Positions 1-13,300 of a DNA stretch of 64,000 nt are shown here, piece after piece. The DNA comes from Capitella teleta (taxonomy: Eukaryota; Annelida; Polychaeta; Capitellidae). Positions within the stretch are counted from its first letter, which is position 1, and every line of letters begins with the position of its first letter. Position numbers and translations under genes: made by a program. The notes beneath the pieces were generated by a model. That model was not told the DNA's origin and made no database searches. It was given only the letters and a program-made list of their open reading frames with translations. The stretch spans positions 28,951 to 92,950 of the forward strand of contig KB310426.1 in assembly GCA_000328365.1 (NCBI GenBank), given 5' to 3'.

Positions 1-84
1 AAATGAATTATTTATAAGAAATACATATGTTCCCTTGCTTACCTGTTTTTAAACATTTCAAAAGACAAAATCAAAATCACTAAC

Positions 85-1306
85 CTGGACCTCCGCGTGG
101 GCCAGAATTTCCAGTTGGTCCAGCCTGTCCTTGGTCGCCAGTCTCTCCAGTTGGACCACTCATGCCAATTGGCCCTCTTTCTCCTTGTGGGCCAGTTCCA
201 CCTGTTGCTCCAGTAGGTCCAGAGGGACCACGAGGTCCTTGTGGTCCGGCACTTCCTCTGAAACCGGTCTCGCCTATGACTCCAGGGTCACCAATCTCTC
301 CAGTTGGACCGCTTGGTCCACTTAATCCTCTGTTGCCTTGAGGACCAGTTGCACCAGTATCACCAATCTCACCAGCTGGACCACGCTCTCCAGACTGTCC
401 GGATGGTCCTGAAGGCCCACTTGGACCAATTGGTCCAGGAAGGCCACGGTCTCCCTGTTCTCCATTAGAGCCTCTTTCGCCCTGTGTGCCTTGCTGTCCT
501 TGCAGACCTTTGGGTCCTTGGGGTCCAGTTGGTCCAGCTGGTCCACTTGGACCACTTGGCCCACTGGGTCCTAAACGGCCCTTGGTTCCCTTTGTTCCTG
601 CATCACCAGAGTCACCAGTCTCTCCAGTGGGTCCACTTGGTCCCCTTGGTCCCTGTGGACCCTGTGGTCCCGGTTCACCTGGAAGCAAAGATTCATGAAA
701 TATATATTCATCAAATGCATTAGATTTTACCTGTTGCTCCAGATGGCCCACTAGGACCTGATGGTCCCGACAATCCTGGAGATCCAGCAAATCCTTTCTC
801 TCCCTGAGTGCCAGATGGTCCAGATGGTCCTCTCGGTCCACTTGGTCCCTGTGGTCCAGTTGCACCTGTGTCACCTTTGGGGCCATCAACACCTGCACTT
901 CCACTTGGACCGCTAGGTCCTCTAGGTCCTTGTGGTCCTTGGAAGCCCTTGATTCCTTTCTGTCCTTCACCTCCTGGTGCTCCTGCCTCTCCTCTTGATC
1001 CAGTAGGCCCACTTGAACCTCTTGAGCCTTGTTCACCAGCCGGTCCAGTAACGCCACGCTGTCCAGAGGGTCCAGTAGGCCCTGAGGGCCCAGAGGGTCC
1101 CGATTCTCCCTTGAGACCTTGTGTACCTGGCCTTCCAGCAACTCCTCTTTCACCAGTTGGTCCGCGAGATCCTTGAGGTCCAGTATTTCCAGTGGCTCCG
1201 GAAGGTCCAGGGCTTCCTGATTCACCACTTGGGCCTCTCTCACCTGTTGGTCCTGTTTGTCCAGGGCGACCAACAGAGCCTGGCAGGCCAGTTGCTCCAG
1301 TGGCAC
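85..1306 (-). CDS. Last two collagen exons in the window
   Basis: Exons 731-1306 (64 triplets) and 85-678 (66 triplets) are separated by a 52-bp intron. The second ends CGCGGAGGTCCAG and then the donor GTTAGTG, so at least one more exon lies beyond the left edge. No non-collagenous C-terminal domain, stop codon or poly(A) signal is visible. Sequence 1-84 is intron. Confidence 0.9.
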
Positions 1307-4300
1307 CTAAATGAAGCTTAGTGTCAGGCAAGGATTTTAATAGTCATTTCAAATAATTATGATAGTTTATCCAATTATAAATGCACACCTCTGCTAAAAT
1401 TTCAGCAAACTCTTACCCAGATCTCCTCGTGGTCCTTGAGGTCCCTGTTGTCCTTGAGAGCCTTGTGTGCCGGTGGCTCCAGTTGGTCCCGTTGGACCAG
1501 AAGAGCCACGTAACCCTTGTGGCCCAGTTTGACCAGAGGGTCCGGGAGATCCTTGAACCCCATCAGGTCCTCTGACTCCCTGCGCACCCTGTTGACCTTT
1601 CAGGCCCTTGATTCCAGCAGATCCAGTGCCTCCAGTTGCTCCAGATTCTCCCCTCATACCATCTTGTCCTCTTTCTCCAAGTGGCCCAGCTGAACCTTGT
1701 TGTCCTTTAGGTCCTTGTAGGCCTTGGTCTCCCTGTTGTCCAGTTTGACCTTGCGAACCAGGCTGTCCTCGAGGCCCACTAGGACCAGTTGGCCCAGTTG
1801 GACCTGATGGCCCTCTTTCTCCAGATGGACCCGATGGTCCAGATGGACCTCTAGATCCTTGGCTTCCCTGAACACCGGTAGCACCAGTTTCTCCACTTGG
1901 TCCACTCACACCCCGTTGACCTTGACTACCTGTAGGTCCTCTTGATCCTTGAGTTCCAGTTGCACCAGTTTCTCCTGTTTGTCCAGGTTGACCTCTAGGT
2001 CCACTAGGTCCAGCAAATCCTTTCCTTCCTTTTTCACCAACAACACCTGCAGATCCAGTGAGTCCACGTTCTCCTGTAGGTCCAGAAGGACCAGGACTGC
2101 CACTTTGACCAACTGCTCCCTGAAGCCCTTGGTCTCCAGTATCTCCTCTTTCGCCTGTTTGACCTCTTGGGCCAGAGGGTCCAGATGGGCCTGTTGGACC
2201 AGATGGCCCAGGAAGACCTGGGTCTCCTCTCTCACCAGTTGGTCCCGAGACACCTTGAGATCCTTGTGAACCTGCAGTTCCACTGGGGCCTGTTGCGCCA
2301 GTTGCTCCTTGTTGTCCTCTTGATCCTTGAGGTCCTGAGGGACCACTTGGTCCTGAAGGCCCAGCAATTCCATCAGGACCAGTTGGTCCAGTGGGTCCAG
2401 AGGGTCCAGATAATCCAGGGCTTCCTTGTTCTCCTGGTCGTCCTGTAGCTCCTTGATCTCCTTGCTCTCCAGTTTCTCCTCTCTGTCCTTGAGGTCCTTG
2501 AGGTCCAGAAGGACCCGAAGGGCCGGATTCTCCTTGTCGACCTTGTTCTCCAATTGGACCACTTGGTCCTTGAAGACCACGCTCTCCAGTGGAACCTGTT
2601 GCACCTTGGTTGCCTTTATCTCCGGTTATTCCTCTTTCTCCAATCTGTCCAGTTTGGCCTCTTGGTCCAGTAGGACCATTTGGTCCAGGTGATCCTGTTG
2701 CACCAGTATCACCTCTTTGACCTTGCAGTCCTTGTTCGCCATTTTGTCCTCTCTCACCACTTCTTCCAGATGGGCCATCAGGACCAGTTGGCCCAGAAGG
2801 CCCAGGTTCTCCTGTGGGTCCTCTGTTGCCTTTAGCACCTTGTGGACCTGATGGGCCAACATTGCCCACAGCTCCAGGCGTTCCACGCTCTCCAGCTGGT
2901 CCAGAAGGACCAATGGATCCTTGAGATCCCTTTTGTCCCTTAACGCCCTCATCTCCAGTCAGACCAGCTGGGCCTGACGGGCCAGGTGATCCTTGCAGAC
3001 CTTGTTCTCCTTGTCGTCCTGCCTGTCCAGTTGCGCCAGTTTGCCCTCGGTCACCTTGATCTCCATTTTCTCCTCTTTGACCAGTCTGTCCAGGGAGACC
3101 AATAGAGCCAGCGTTTCCAGTTGCTCCAGTTTGGCCTCTGTCACCTTGAGAGCCTTGGCTACCTCTTATTCCTTGTGAACCCTGTGGTCCAGTAGAGCCA
3201 GTGGCGCCAGTTGGACCCGTGGCTCCAGTGAATCCTGATTCTCCTCTACTTCCTGAAGGACCCCTTGGACCAGTCTCTCCAAGGGAGCCTTGGGAGCCAC
3301 TCTCTCCAGTCAACCCAGTTGGACCTGATGGTCCAGATGGTCCTCTTTCTCCCTTCTGCCCTTGGTCTCCTCTATCACCACTCTCTCCAGTCTGCCCGGT
3401 TTCACCAGATGGTCCAGATGGTCCAGCAGGACCACGTGATCCCTTTTCACCAACAGCTCCAGGTTGGCCTGTTTCTCCTCTGAGACCTGTTTGTCCACTT
3501 GGACCTTGTGATCCCTGAGAACCTCTCTCGCCAGTGGCACCAGTTGCACCAGTTCCACCAGGAGTACCTCGTGATCCTTGCTGACCTTGACTTCCAGGAG
3601 ATCCTATTTCCCCAGTTCGTCCAGCCTCTCCAGCATTTCCTTTCTGTCCTTTATCCCCTCTTAGACCTGTAGCGCCTCTTGGGCCTTGCTCTCCTTGGCG
3701 CCCGGCATCTCCAATGTCACCAGTCTCTCCAGTTGGTCCGACTGGTCCTGAAGGTCCACGAGGTCCTTGGGAGCCCTGTTCTCCGGAGGGTCCAGCTTGT
3801 CCTCTTACTCCCTGAGGCCCAGTCTGTCCTTGCAATCCAGGGGATCCGGATTGTCCTGGTCCACCTGTTGGGCCACTTGGACCAGCTGGTCCTCGCTCTC
3901 CTTTGAGTCCCTTTAGTCCAGATGGACCAGAAGATCCTTGTGATCCTTTCTCTCCAGAAGGTCCAGTCTGTCCAGATGGTCCACTCGGTCCTCTCTGGCC
4001 TCTTGAACCAGCTTGTCCATTTCGACCAGTAGCACCAGTTTCTCCTGGGGCACCTCTTTCACCAGCAAGACCAGCAAGTCCACTAGGACCTTGCAAACCT
4101 AGAATAAAATAAGAATATAATATGATTATATTGCATTCATTGATAAAAATAAGGCAGTAAATTACCTTCTCTGCCAGTTGCTCCAGTGGCTCCTGTATCT
4201 CCAGCATCTCCTTGTTCACCACTGGGTCCTCTGGATCCTCTTTCCCCAGTTGGTCCAGTAGGACCAGAAGGTCCGGCTGGGCCTGGATCACCAGCATCAC

Positions 4301-7300
4301 CCTGGATTCCTTGAGAACCAGGTTGCCCTGCCTCTCCTGGTTGACCAGATTGTCCCTGTGGTCCTGGACTTCCAATCTCACCAGTTGGTCCAGTGGGTCC
4401 TGAAATATAAAGGCGAATCACATAGCTTGTATGCATAAGCATATACTGTACCAGTTGGCCCAGTGGGTCCCGCTTCTCCTCTTTCAGAAGATGCGCCATC
4501 AGGTCCAGGAGCGCCTACAACTCCTCTCTCTCCTGTAGGTCCTCTTGGTCCTTGTGATCCAGCTTCGCCAGTTGCACCAGTTGAACCAGGTTGCCCTGCA
4601 TAACCAAATAATCAGTTTCAGCTTTAATTTATTGCTACGCTGTGACTACCAATTTGCCCAGCTGGTCCAGACAATCCTCGCTCTCCAGCTCGTCCAGGAC
4701 TACCAGCAGATCCAGTGGCTCCAGTTCCTCCTTGTTCTCCACGTTCTCCCTGTTGTCCACTTGGGCCAGTTCTTCCCCCTGGACCAGCAACACCAATAGC
4801 TCCAGCACTTCCACTCGGGCCTCGTTCTCCTCTCTGCCCAGGTGAGCCAGTTCCACCTGTAGCTCCTCGATCGCCCTGGTCACCAGTTTCTCCAGCCCTG
4901 CCGGTTTCACCTCTTTGACCCTGAGTTCCTCTTTCTCCTTGGGAACCAGGTTGGCCAGATGGTCCAGTTGGTCCAGTTGGACCAGTAGGTCCAGCTTCTC
5001 CTCTCTCGCCATTTGGTCCTGTGGGACCTGAAGGGCCAGCTCTGCCAGGATCTCCTCTATCTCCGGTCTCGCCTCTTTGTCCTGATGGTCCTGAAGGTCC
5101 TGTAGGACCGGCTGGGCCTTGGCTACCCTTGTTTCCTTTGTCTCCGGTGGCACCAGTTGCTCCACGATCTCCAGAATCTCCTCCAGCACCTTGGGAGCCT
5201 CTTGATCCTTTTTGCCCTGTTGGACCTGTAGGCCCAGTTGGCCCAGACGGTCCCCTGCTTCCTTGTTGTCCTTGCTGCCCTTGGCTGCCGGGATTTCCAG
5301 ATGAACCTTTCTCTCCCTTATTTCCTTGCTCGCCGCTCGGGCCAGTTGGACCAGCCGGGCCACGTAGCCCACTTGGACCTGCCGGCCCTGGTGTTCCTGT
5401 AGCACCAGTTGCTCCGGCATCTCCCGTCTCTCCCTGTTGTCCACGTGATCCCGGGGTTCCTGTATTGATAACATAAGATCAATATTAATTTAACAATTGT
5501 TACAATGGTTCACATTCTATGAAACTAAGTTTGATGTTTACAAAATAATACAACATGCCTATAAACAATATGCATATTACAATCACTGCAATCTCGGTCA
5601 TCCTGATTTTTCTTAGCTCTTTTTACTCTCTCTATCATTGAATTATGCTGTATCTCCGTGCAGAATGGGCAGCACCACTCTGTTATGGAATTTTCCGCCT
5701 ATGGTTGCTCACACTAGGACCTGTTGATTTACATTGCACCATAATAATAATATCATTATTATCATTTATAATAATAAAATCACTATTATCATTTATAATA
5801 ATAGTATTATTATTGTCATGTTGTTCTCACAGTATGGTTATTCAATTAAATTGCATTCATTCGTTCACTGAAGAGTGAAATACAACAAAAACTAAGTCTG
5901 CTCTCATGGCATCATTTTGTTTCCACCAGAGTAACAACATGAAATGGTGACAGCAAAATGAAGTAAGTATCTTTGGTTACAGAGCAGCCTGGGTTTTTTA
6001 AAGTCCTACAATTATAAATAGTAAGGCATGCTGTTGAATGTACAAGCATCACAGCCATGCAGGATAATAAACTAAAGATACACATTTATATCTTCAATAA
6101 GCAATTTTGTGGCACACCTGATAATTGAGCACACAACTGACTATTAGGGTATTCAACAACAGTGATCAAACAAAGCTCCCCACCTGACGCTCCAGCAGGT
6201 CCAGTTGCACCAGTGTCTCCAGGTCTTCCTGCTGCTCCTTGCTGGCCAGATTCTCCAACTCTGCCTCGGCTGCCTGGTGCTCCGGTGGCGCCTGTGTCTC
6301 CCCGGTCGCCTGAGGCACCTCTTTCACCACTTGAACCCTGGGGTCCTGCGGAACCTTGGCTTCCAGCACTTCCCTTTTCTCCTTGAGGTCCATCACGTCC
6401 AGCTGGACCGCTTGGTCCCGAGGGTCCTCGTTCACCTTGAGCGCCGGGAGATCCTGTTGCACCAGTGGGTCCACTTGGGCCCCTCTCACCAGAGGGTCCA
6501 GTTTCACCTCGATTTCCTTGTGTCCCCTTTTCGCCTGCATTACCAGTAGCACCAGCTTGTCCAGGCGCTCCTTGTTGTCCTTGAGATCCATCTTGTCCTG
6601 GGCTGCCTCTTGAACCAGGTTGCCCTTGAAGACCTTTAGATCCAGCAGCGCCTTGTTCTCCTGGTCGTCCAGAAGGTCCAGTTTCACCTGCTGGTCCTCG
6701 AGATCCCTTTTCACCTTGCTGGCCATCCTGTCCAGGTTGCCCAGTCTCTCCAATGTCTCCGGTATCACCACGTTCACCTGGTGATCCATTTGATCCGGAT
6801 GGTCCTCGAGGTCCAGTTGGTCCAGAAGGTCCGGTTGGTCCAATACCACCAGCGTCACCACGATCTCCTCGGTCGCCAGTTTCACCAATTGATCCTGGTC
6901 GTCCATCCTGTCCTGGTGCTCCAGCTGTTCCACGTTCACCTTGCGGTCCAGCTTCTCCTCTCTGACCAGTCTGACCTGGACTACCTCTCTCGCCTTGTTG
7001 ACCAGAAGGTCCAGTAGGACCAGTTGTTCCCTGTGAGCCTTGCTCGCCCTGGGGACCAGATGGTCCACTGCTTCCTTTGGCGCCCTTGGCCCCTTGTTCT
7101 CCCTTTGAGCCACTCAAGCCGGTTTGACCAGAAACACCAGGAGATCCAGTTTGTCCAGGAGATCCTCTTTCGCCTGCTCGTCCATCTTGGCCAGGTGATC
7201 CGGTTTCTCCAATAATTCCAGCAGATCCTTGCTCGCCAGTTGGTCCTCTATCTCCTCTATCACCCTTCAGACCTTGCTGCCCTTGAGGACCTGTAGGACC

Positions 7301-10300
7301 AGTAGGACCAGAAATGCCTCGATCGCCTGATTCTCCAGGTTGACCTCGTGACCCTGGCGCACCTCGAGAGCCTTGCTCTCCAGTAGAACCAGTATCTCCT
7401 GGATCTCCACGTTCACCACTTGGTCCATCTGATCCTCGGGATCCTTGAGATCCTGTTGCTCCAGTAGCTCCTGTTGGTCCACGTGATCCTTGTTGACCAG
7501 GTTGGCCATCTTGACCTCTGTTACCAGATGGTCCAGTTGGCCCAGTTGGCCCTGTTGGTCCAGTTTCTCCTCTTTCTCCATTTTCACCTCTTTCACCTGT
7601 TTGGCCATTTGGTCCAGCAAAACCAGGTTGACCTGTTCTTCCTGTTTCTCCTGCAAGACCATCAGCACCGCGAGGTCCTTGAGGGCCTCTATCTCCTTGG
7701 TCTCCTTGATCTCCATTTTGTCCAGGACTTCCAGCTTGACCGGCAGGTCCAGGTGATCCTCTCTCTCCTTGGAGTCCTTGAGGCCCTTGTTGACCTGGGT
7801 TGCCAGCATCACCTAAATTTAATTTGTATGCAGCATTATACATGAATCTACTGATTTCATTAGCAAACCTGTCTCTCCAGGTGATCCCCGTTCTCCAGCT
7901 GATCCTTGCTGTCCAGATTGTCCTGTTGGTCCAGCAGGTCCAGTAGGTCCTGTTGGTCCAGCTGGTCCTGTATCACCACGATCACCAGACTCTCCATTGG
8001 GGCCTCTTTGTCCGCTTTGACCTTGTTGACCAGCTGAATCCGGTGTCTCCACGTTCACCCTTCGATCCCTGAACTCCCTGGCTGCCACTTTCTCCTGGGC
8101 GTCCCGCTTGACCAGTATTGCCAACTTGTCCTGCAGGACCACGTGCCCCCTGTTCACCCTGTGGACCTTGTGGTCCTGGACTTCCTACACCACCCTTTTG
8201 TCCCTTGTCTCCTTCATCTCCTGGAGCACCTCTCTGGCCATCTTGTCCCGACGGTCCGGTAGGTCCAGAGGGTCCTGATCCTCCTTGTGATCCTTTCTCG
8301 CCCTTGCTTCCAGGTTGACCTGTTTGTCCAGGGCTGCCTCTCTCTCCAGAGGATCCTGTTTCTCCATTAGGTCCTCTGGCTCCTTGTTCACCTGGTGTCC
8401 CAGGACTTCCTCTTTGTCCTTGAGGTCCAGCTGGTCCAGTTGGTCCTTTTTCTCCGGTTGCTCCAGTAGATCCAGTATCACCTACAAAAAAGCTATCATG
8501 GTAGATCAGATCACACAAGAATAGCAATCATACCTGGATCGCCGTTTTCTCCTCTCGATCCGGTGGGTCCAGCTGATCCTAGTGATCCCTTTGTTCCCTT
8601 CTCACCAATTGAGCCGGTTGGTCCTGAGGGTCCAGTGGGTCCTTGACTACCCCTTTCTCCTTGTGGTCCTTGTGAACCTGGGTCCCCAGCATCGCCAGAC
8701 TCTCCTCTGGTGCCCTGTGATCCCTGAGGTCCTGTAGGACCTTGTGGGCCTGTCGGGCCTGAGGGACCTGGTGATCCAGTTGCACCTGGTCGTCCCCGAT
8801 CTCCCTGTGGGCCTTGTGGGCCTACGCTTCCAATGGACCCCTTGCTTCCCTTGGAACCAGCATCTCCTGTAGCTCCTGCCTGTCCAGTCTGACCTCTGGA
8901 CCCTTGTTCGCCAGTGGGTCCAGTTGGTCCTGTAGCTCCAGTATTGCCTGGTTGTCCTCTTTCACCAGCTGATCCAGTTGGACCACTTGGACCGGCTCTT
9001 CCCTTCGAGCCCTTTTCTCCTGCGATGCCAGATTGACCAGTTTCTCCTCTCTGTCCTTGTTGACCTGAGGAGCCTTTGGAACCTTTCTCGCCATCTTGGC
9101 CACTTGGTCCTGATGGTCCACTTGGTCCTGATGGTCCAGTTTCTCCACGAGGACCTTGTGACCCTGGTGCTCCAGTTTCACCTGGTTGGCCAGTTTCACC
9201 ACTGAAAACAGTGAAAGATGTTATTGAAGTATTTGAAATCAGAGTACATTAGATATATGTATTACATAAAATATACAAAATGCGCATCATATTTGAAGTG
9301 GGTTTAGATGGACTTCTCTGGCAACAGTCCTTCCTGATCAAGTGTGTTATGATTATACCAAAAGTGCCTCATTAGCTTCAGTGTTCTGCAAATATTTGCA
9401 CTGGTACTTCTCCTCAATCAAAGAGTGCCCTCTGTGTGTTCGCACCTTTTGGCTGTGTCATAATTAAAGGGATGGGAAACTAAATTTTAAGTGATGTTCT
9501 ATTGACTCATAGCACCAATTGATAGCATTCCGTGCCAAAAACACCATGTCTGGATGCAAGCGTAAGGAAATAATGCATTCCGAATATCGGGGTTAGCATT
9601 GCGCCTATGGGAGAATGGCTTCCATTGCGAAGTATAGGAGGCAAACGTCAGCTGATGGCTTGGTTTGGCTGATGGCTGATTGGTCCCGTTCCCCTCGTGA
9701 AGCTATCGATTTCAGCCAATCAGAGCAGAGCATCTTCGCCATAAAAGAACATCTTTGTTGTTTACGAAACGAAAGCGCATGCGTGGTGCACTCTGGCTGA
9801 CCTTTTTATTGTTTCAGGATGAGAAACGTGGTAGGTGTCCTAGAAAATCGCTTGTTAAAATAAGAAAAATAGCGAAAAATATTTTTTTTTCGCGCCTGAC
9901 TGGTGGCAAAATGATTATTCTATCTATTTCCGAAAAGAAAATAAAAAAATATCAAGGGGTTTAGTCGCAGGACACGGTGATATGACGAGGCCCATTGTAA
10001 AAGATGGGGAACTCGGTGTTTCATCACAGCGACTGACGTCACGCCTAATTAGCAATATATCTCCCGCGAAATCGTTAGCGATGATATACCTTGTGTGGGC
10101 CAGGCATAAGAATCATTTTTGGTGCATCAAATAACGACTCAAAGTCCATTTTCAACCAGTTCTCCCTCCCTTTAAGGGATAAGTCATGGGAAGGAGGTGA
10201 TTATGCTAGGATTGATGACGTTCGAGTGGATGTGGAGCCAAATAACCGACGAGACGAAGTCGAGTTCAGTTATTTGGCTCCACATTCACGAGAACGTTAT

Positions 10301-13300
10301 CAATCCTTGCATAATCATCGACTTCTAAGTGACTTAACCCGATTATACCACGAAAATTAACTTGGAAAACAAACATTTACTTCGGTAGACTGTATGTTCC
10401 ATTTTGTTGTCATTGTCTATTCTTACGCACATGGAAGAGTTGTGCAGCCCACAGATAATCATTATTTATGCAATCATAATGCGAGGGGCGATAAAAACGT
10501 TATGATTATAAGGAACATCGAAAAAAAAATATAAGATCGAATCACAATAGGGTGAAGATGCATTCTTCAGTTATAATTATATCGCTTTTAACATAATTTC
10601 ACTCAGATTGTTTTTGTTTCATTACCACTATGGTTTTTGGTACGCTAAATGTCAACAATATTTTCAAGTTCAGCCGAAAACTATGTTGTACTTTCATGAG
10701 AAAACATCGAAGAATTAAAAATAACAAACACAAACAAAAAGACCTAAACAAAAGTAAACAAGAGTATTCATTGATGGTTGATGTTAAACGTTACGTACGT
10801 TTGGTCCTGAATTGCTCAGCCATCATTTCTGAGAAGTGTTACAAAACAGATCGCAGTGTAAAATTACACCAAGATAAGAGAAATAAATACTTGGTATGGT
10901 TAATCTGGCAAGCTTTGCTGCTATTCCTATTATTTATATTTCAATTTCATCAACACTTATGTCGATTTATCTCAATTAACACAGTGCACTGATCATTTCG
11001 TGATATTTCCACTTTTGACGAAAACCAGGGCCCTGAACCATGGATAGGCTTCATTGAACGCATCATTAAGGCAACGGTCTCGTTCTATTGTTTTGTTTTA
11101 GAGTGCTATAGTTGTGACAGTAGCACCATTGTTTATCTCTTAAAATAAAAACGAAGCATAAATTTTGTATTGAAGTGCCTTACAAGAGATGACATTCACC
11201 AATGATCACTCAGGGACTCATCTGATTTTTCTCTCTTTGCAATTACTTACCACTCGCATTTAAATGTTCCTCCATCATTCAAAATATGCTTATGCCCTGA
11301 TTACTTTGCATAAATTATTGGGCGCAGAATAACACAATATCACAATAATATAATAATAATAAACTTTTGGCCCACTCTGTATTACAAGGTCGTCGTCACA
11401 ATTATTTTTATCACCAACTTCATTATGCACCATCATAAATGAGTAGTTCGTATTTGGCCTGTTCCCGCAGACGCAGAGCTGGATTTCGTGAACGCCGAAA
11501 CTTTATACCGTTTTCATTTTGATTTACTCGAATGAAGCAATACATGATATCTGTCAAATTCGGATAAATCGTTATACACGGTAATATTTGGTTTCTGATC
11601 TCTGTTAATCCTTTATAATCGATAAATATAAGGCACTTGTCAGACGCTCGATTCGATGACCTTTGACCTTTTGAGTAAGCAGAAATGACAAGATTTTATT
11701 TGTCACGATGTTCATCCCCCACTTTGTACATTTATTGCATTTTTCTCACAACATATAAATTAAAGCCTAAAGTTTCTTTGACATTTGATATAAACATCAA
11801 ATTCTGGTGGTGGTACGCATAATTGCCGACTGAAAATCGAGGCGACGCCATCGTGCAGACGAGCTTTGCACTATTCTTTCGCGTGGCTTATTTTAACGCA
11901 TATGTGATCATAACGTCCAATGAACGGGGGCGTTATGAAATTGCATTTTGAGACTTTAGCATTAGGTGAATGGCGAGAGTGATAGATATATGCTATTTGT
12001 TTATTGATACGCGTTATTTATACACGAATAAATCACGCAAATACACACAGCTGATTGGCTGGCAGACTCACTGAGTGGTATAATACACAATATCTCATTC
12101 TGCTTATTCATTCGGAGCATGTGTAATGGTAACCCAACATGAATAAGAATCACACCCAGCAATGGAGAAGCATATCTCACCTTGGTCCTGTTGGTCCTGC
12201 AGCTCCTGGCCGCCCGGATGGACCAGTTGGACCTGTTGGCCCTTGAGTACCTCGCTCTCCAGTCTGACTTGAAGCTCCCTTCTGCCCCTTGGCGCCCTTC
12301 AATCCTTTGTCGCCCTGTGGTCCTTCTTGACCTTCTGAACCCCTATCTCCTCTTTCCCCTCCGGGTCCAGTGGGTCCAGCAGGTCCTGAAAAGAATATTG
12401 CAAATCATCTTGCTTGCCTTGGAGGGTACCTTATGAAACAGACCTGTGCTTCCTGTCGCACCAGCTAGACCAGGTTGGCCTCGTTCTCCAGGCTGACCAC
12501 GTTGACCTGATGGTCCCGAAGGTCCAGATGGTCCAGTAGGTCCAGCGGGACCGGATGGTCCTCTTTCGCCAGGTGATCCATCCTGTCCAGGAGAACCTCG
12601 TTCACCATCTGATCCGGCTTCCCCAGTTGCTCCAGTGGCTCCTGTGTCTCCTCGGTCACCTCGAGCACCAGATTGTCCACTTGGGCCCCTTGGTCCAGCA
12701 GATCCTGTAGGTCCAGATGGGCCTGATGGACCCCGCTGACCTTGCTCTCCTTGTTGTCCTTGTTGACCTTTAGGTCCAGCCTGTCCATCAGACCCAGTTG
12801 CTCCAGTTGCTCCTGTATCACCTTGGTCACCAGACTCTCCGGTTGGACCTCTAGATCCTGCTTCTCCTGGTCGTCCATCAGATCCGCGAGGCCCAGTAGC
12901 ACCAGTGTCTCCAATATCACCCTTATCACCAGTCTCTCCAGCAGATCCACGATCTCCTCTAGGGCCCTGTGGTCCACTTGGACCGATTGGGCCACTTGGT
13001 CCTGAAGAACCTCTCTGTCCTGGAGTTCCTTGTTGACCAGTCTGGCCAGTTGGTCCAGCAGTTCCTTTGTTGCCCTTGTCTCCGGATGCTCCCTGGGGTC
13101 CACTAGGTCCACTAGGGCCTGATGGTCCAGTTGGTCCTGATGGTCCAGTTTCTCCAGCAGATCCAGGACTTCCATCCTGGCCTCTTTCACCCTGAGATCC
13201 CTTCAGACCCTTGGCGCCCTTGGTCCCTTCATCTCCACGATCACCAGTTTCACCTGTTTGACCACTTTGGCCAGTTGGTCCACTAGGACCCCTTGGTCCA

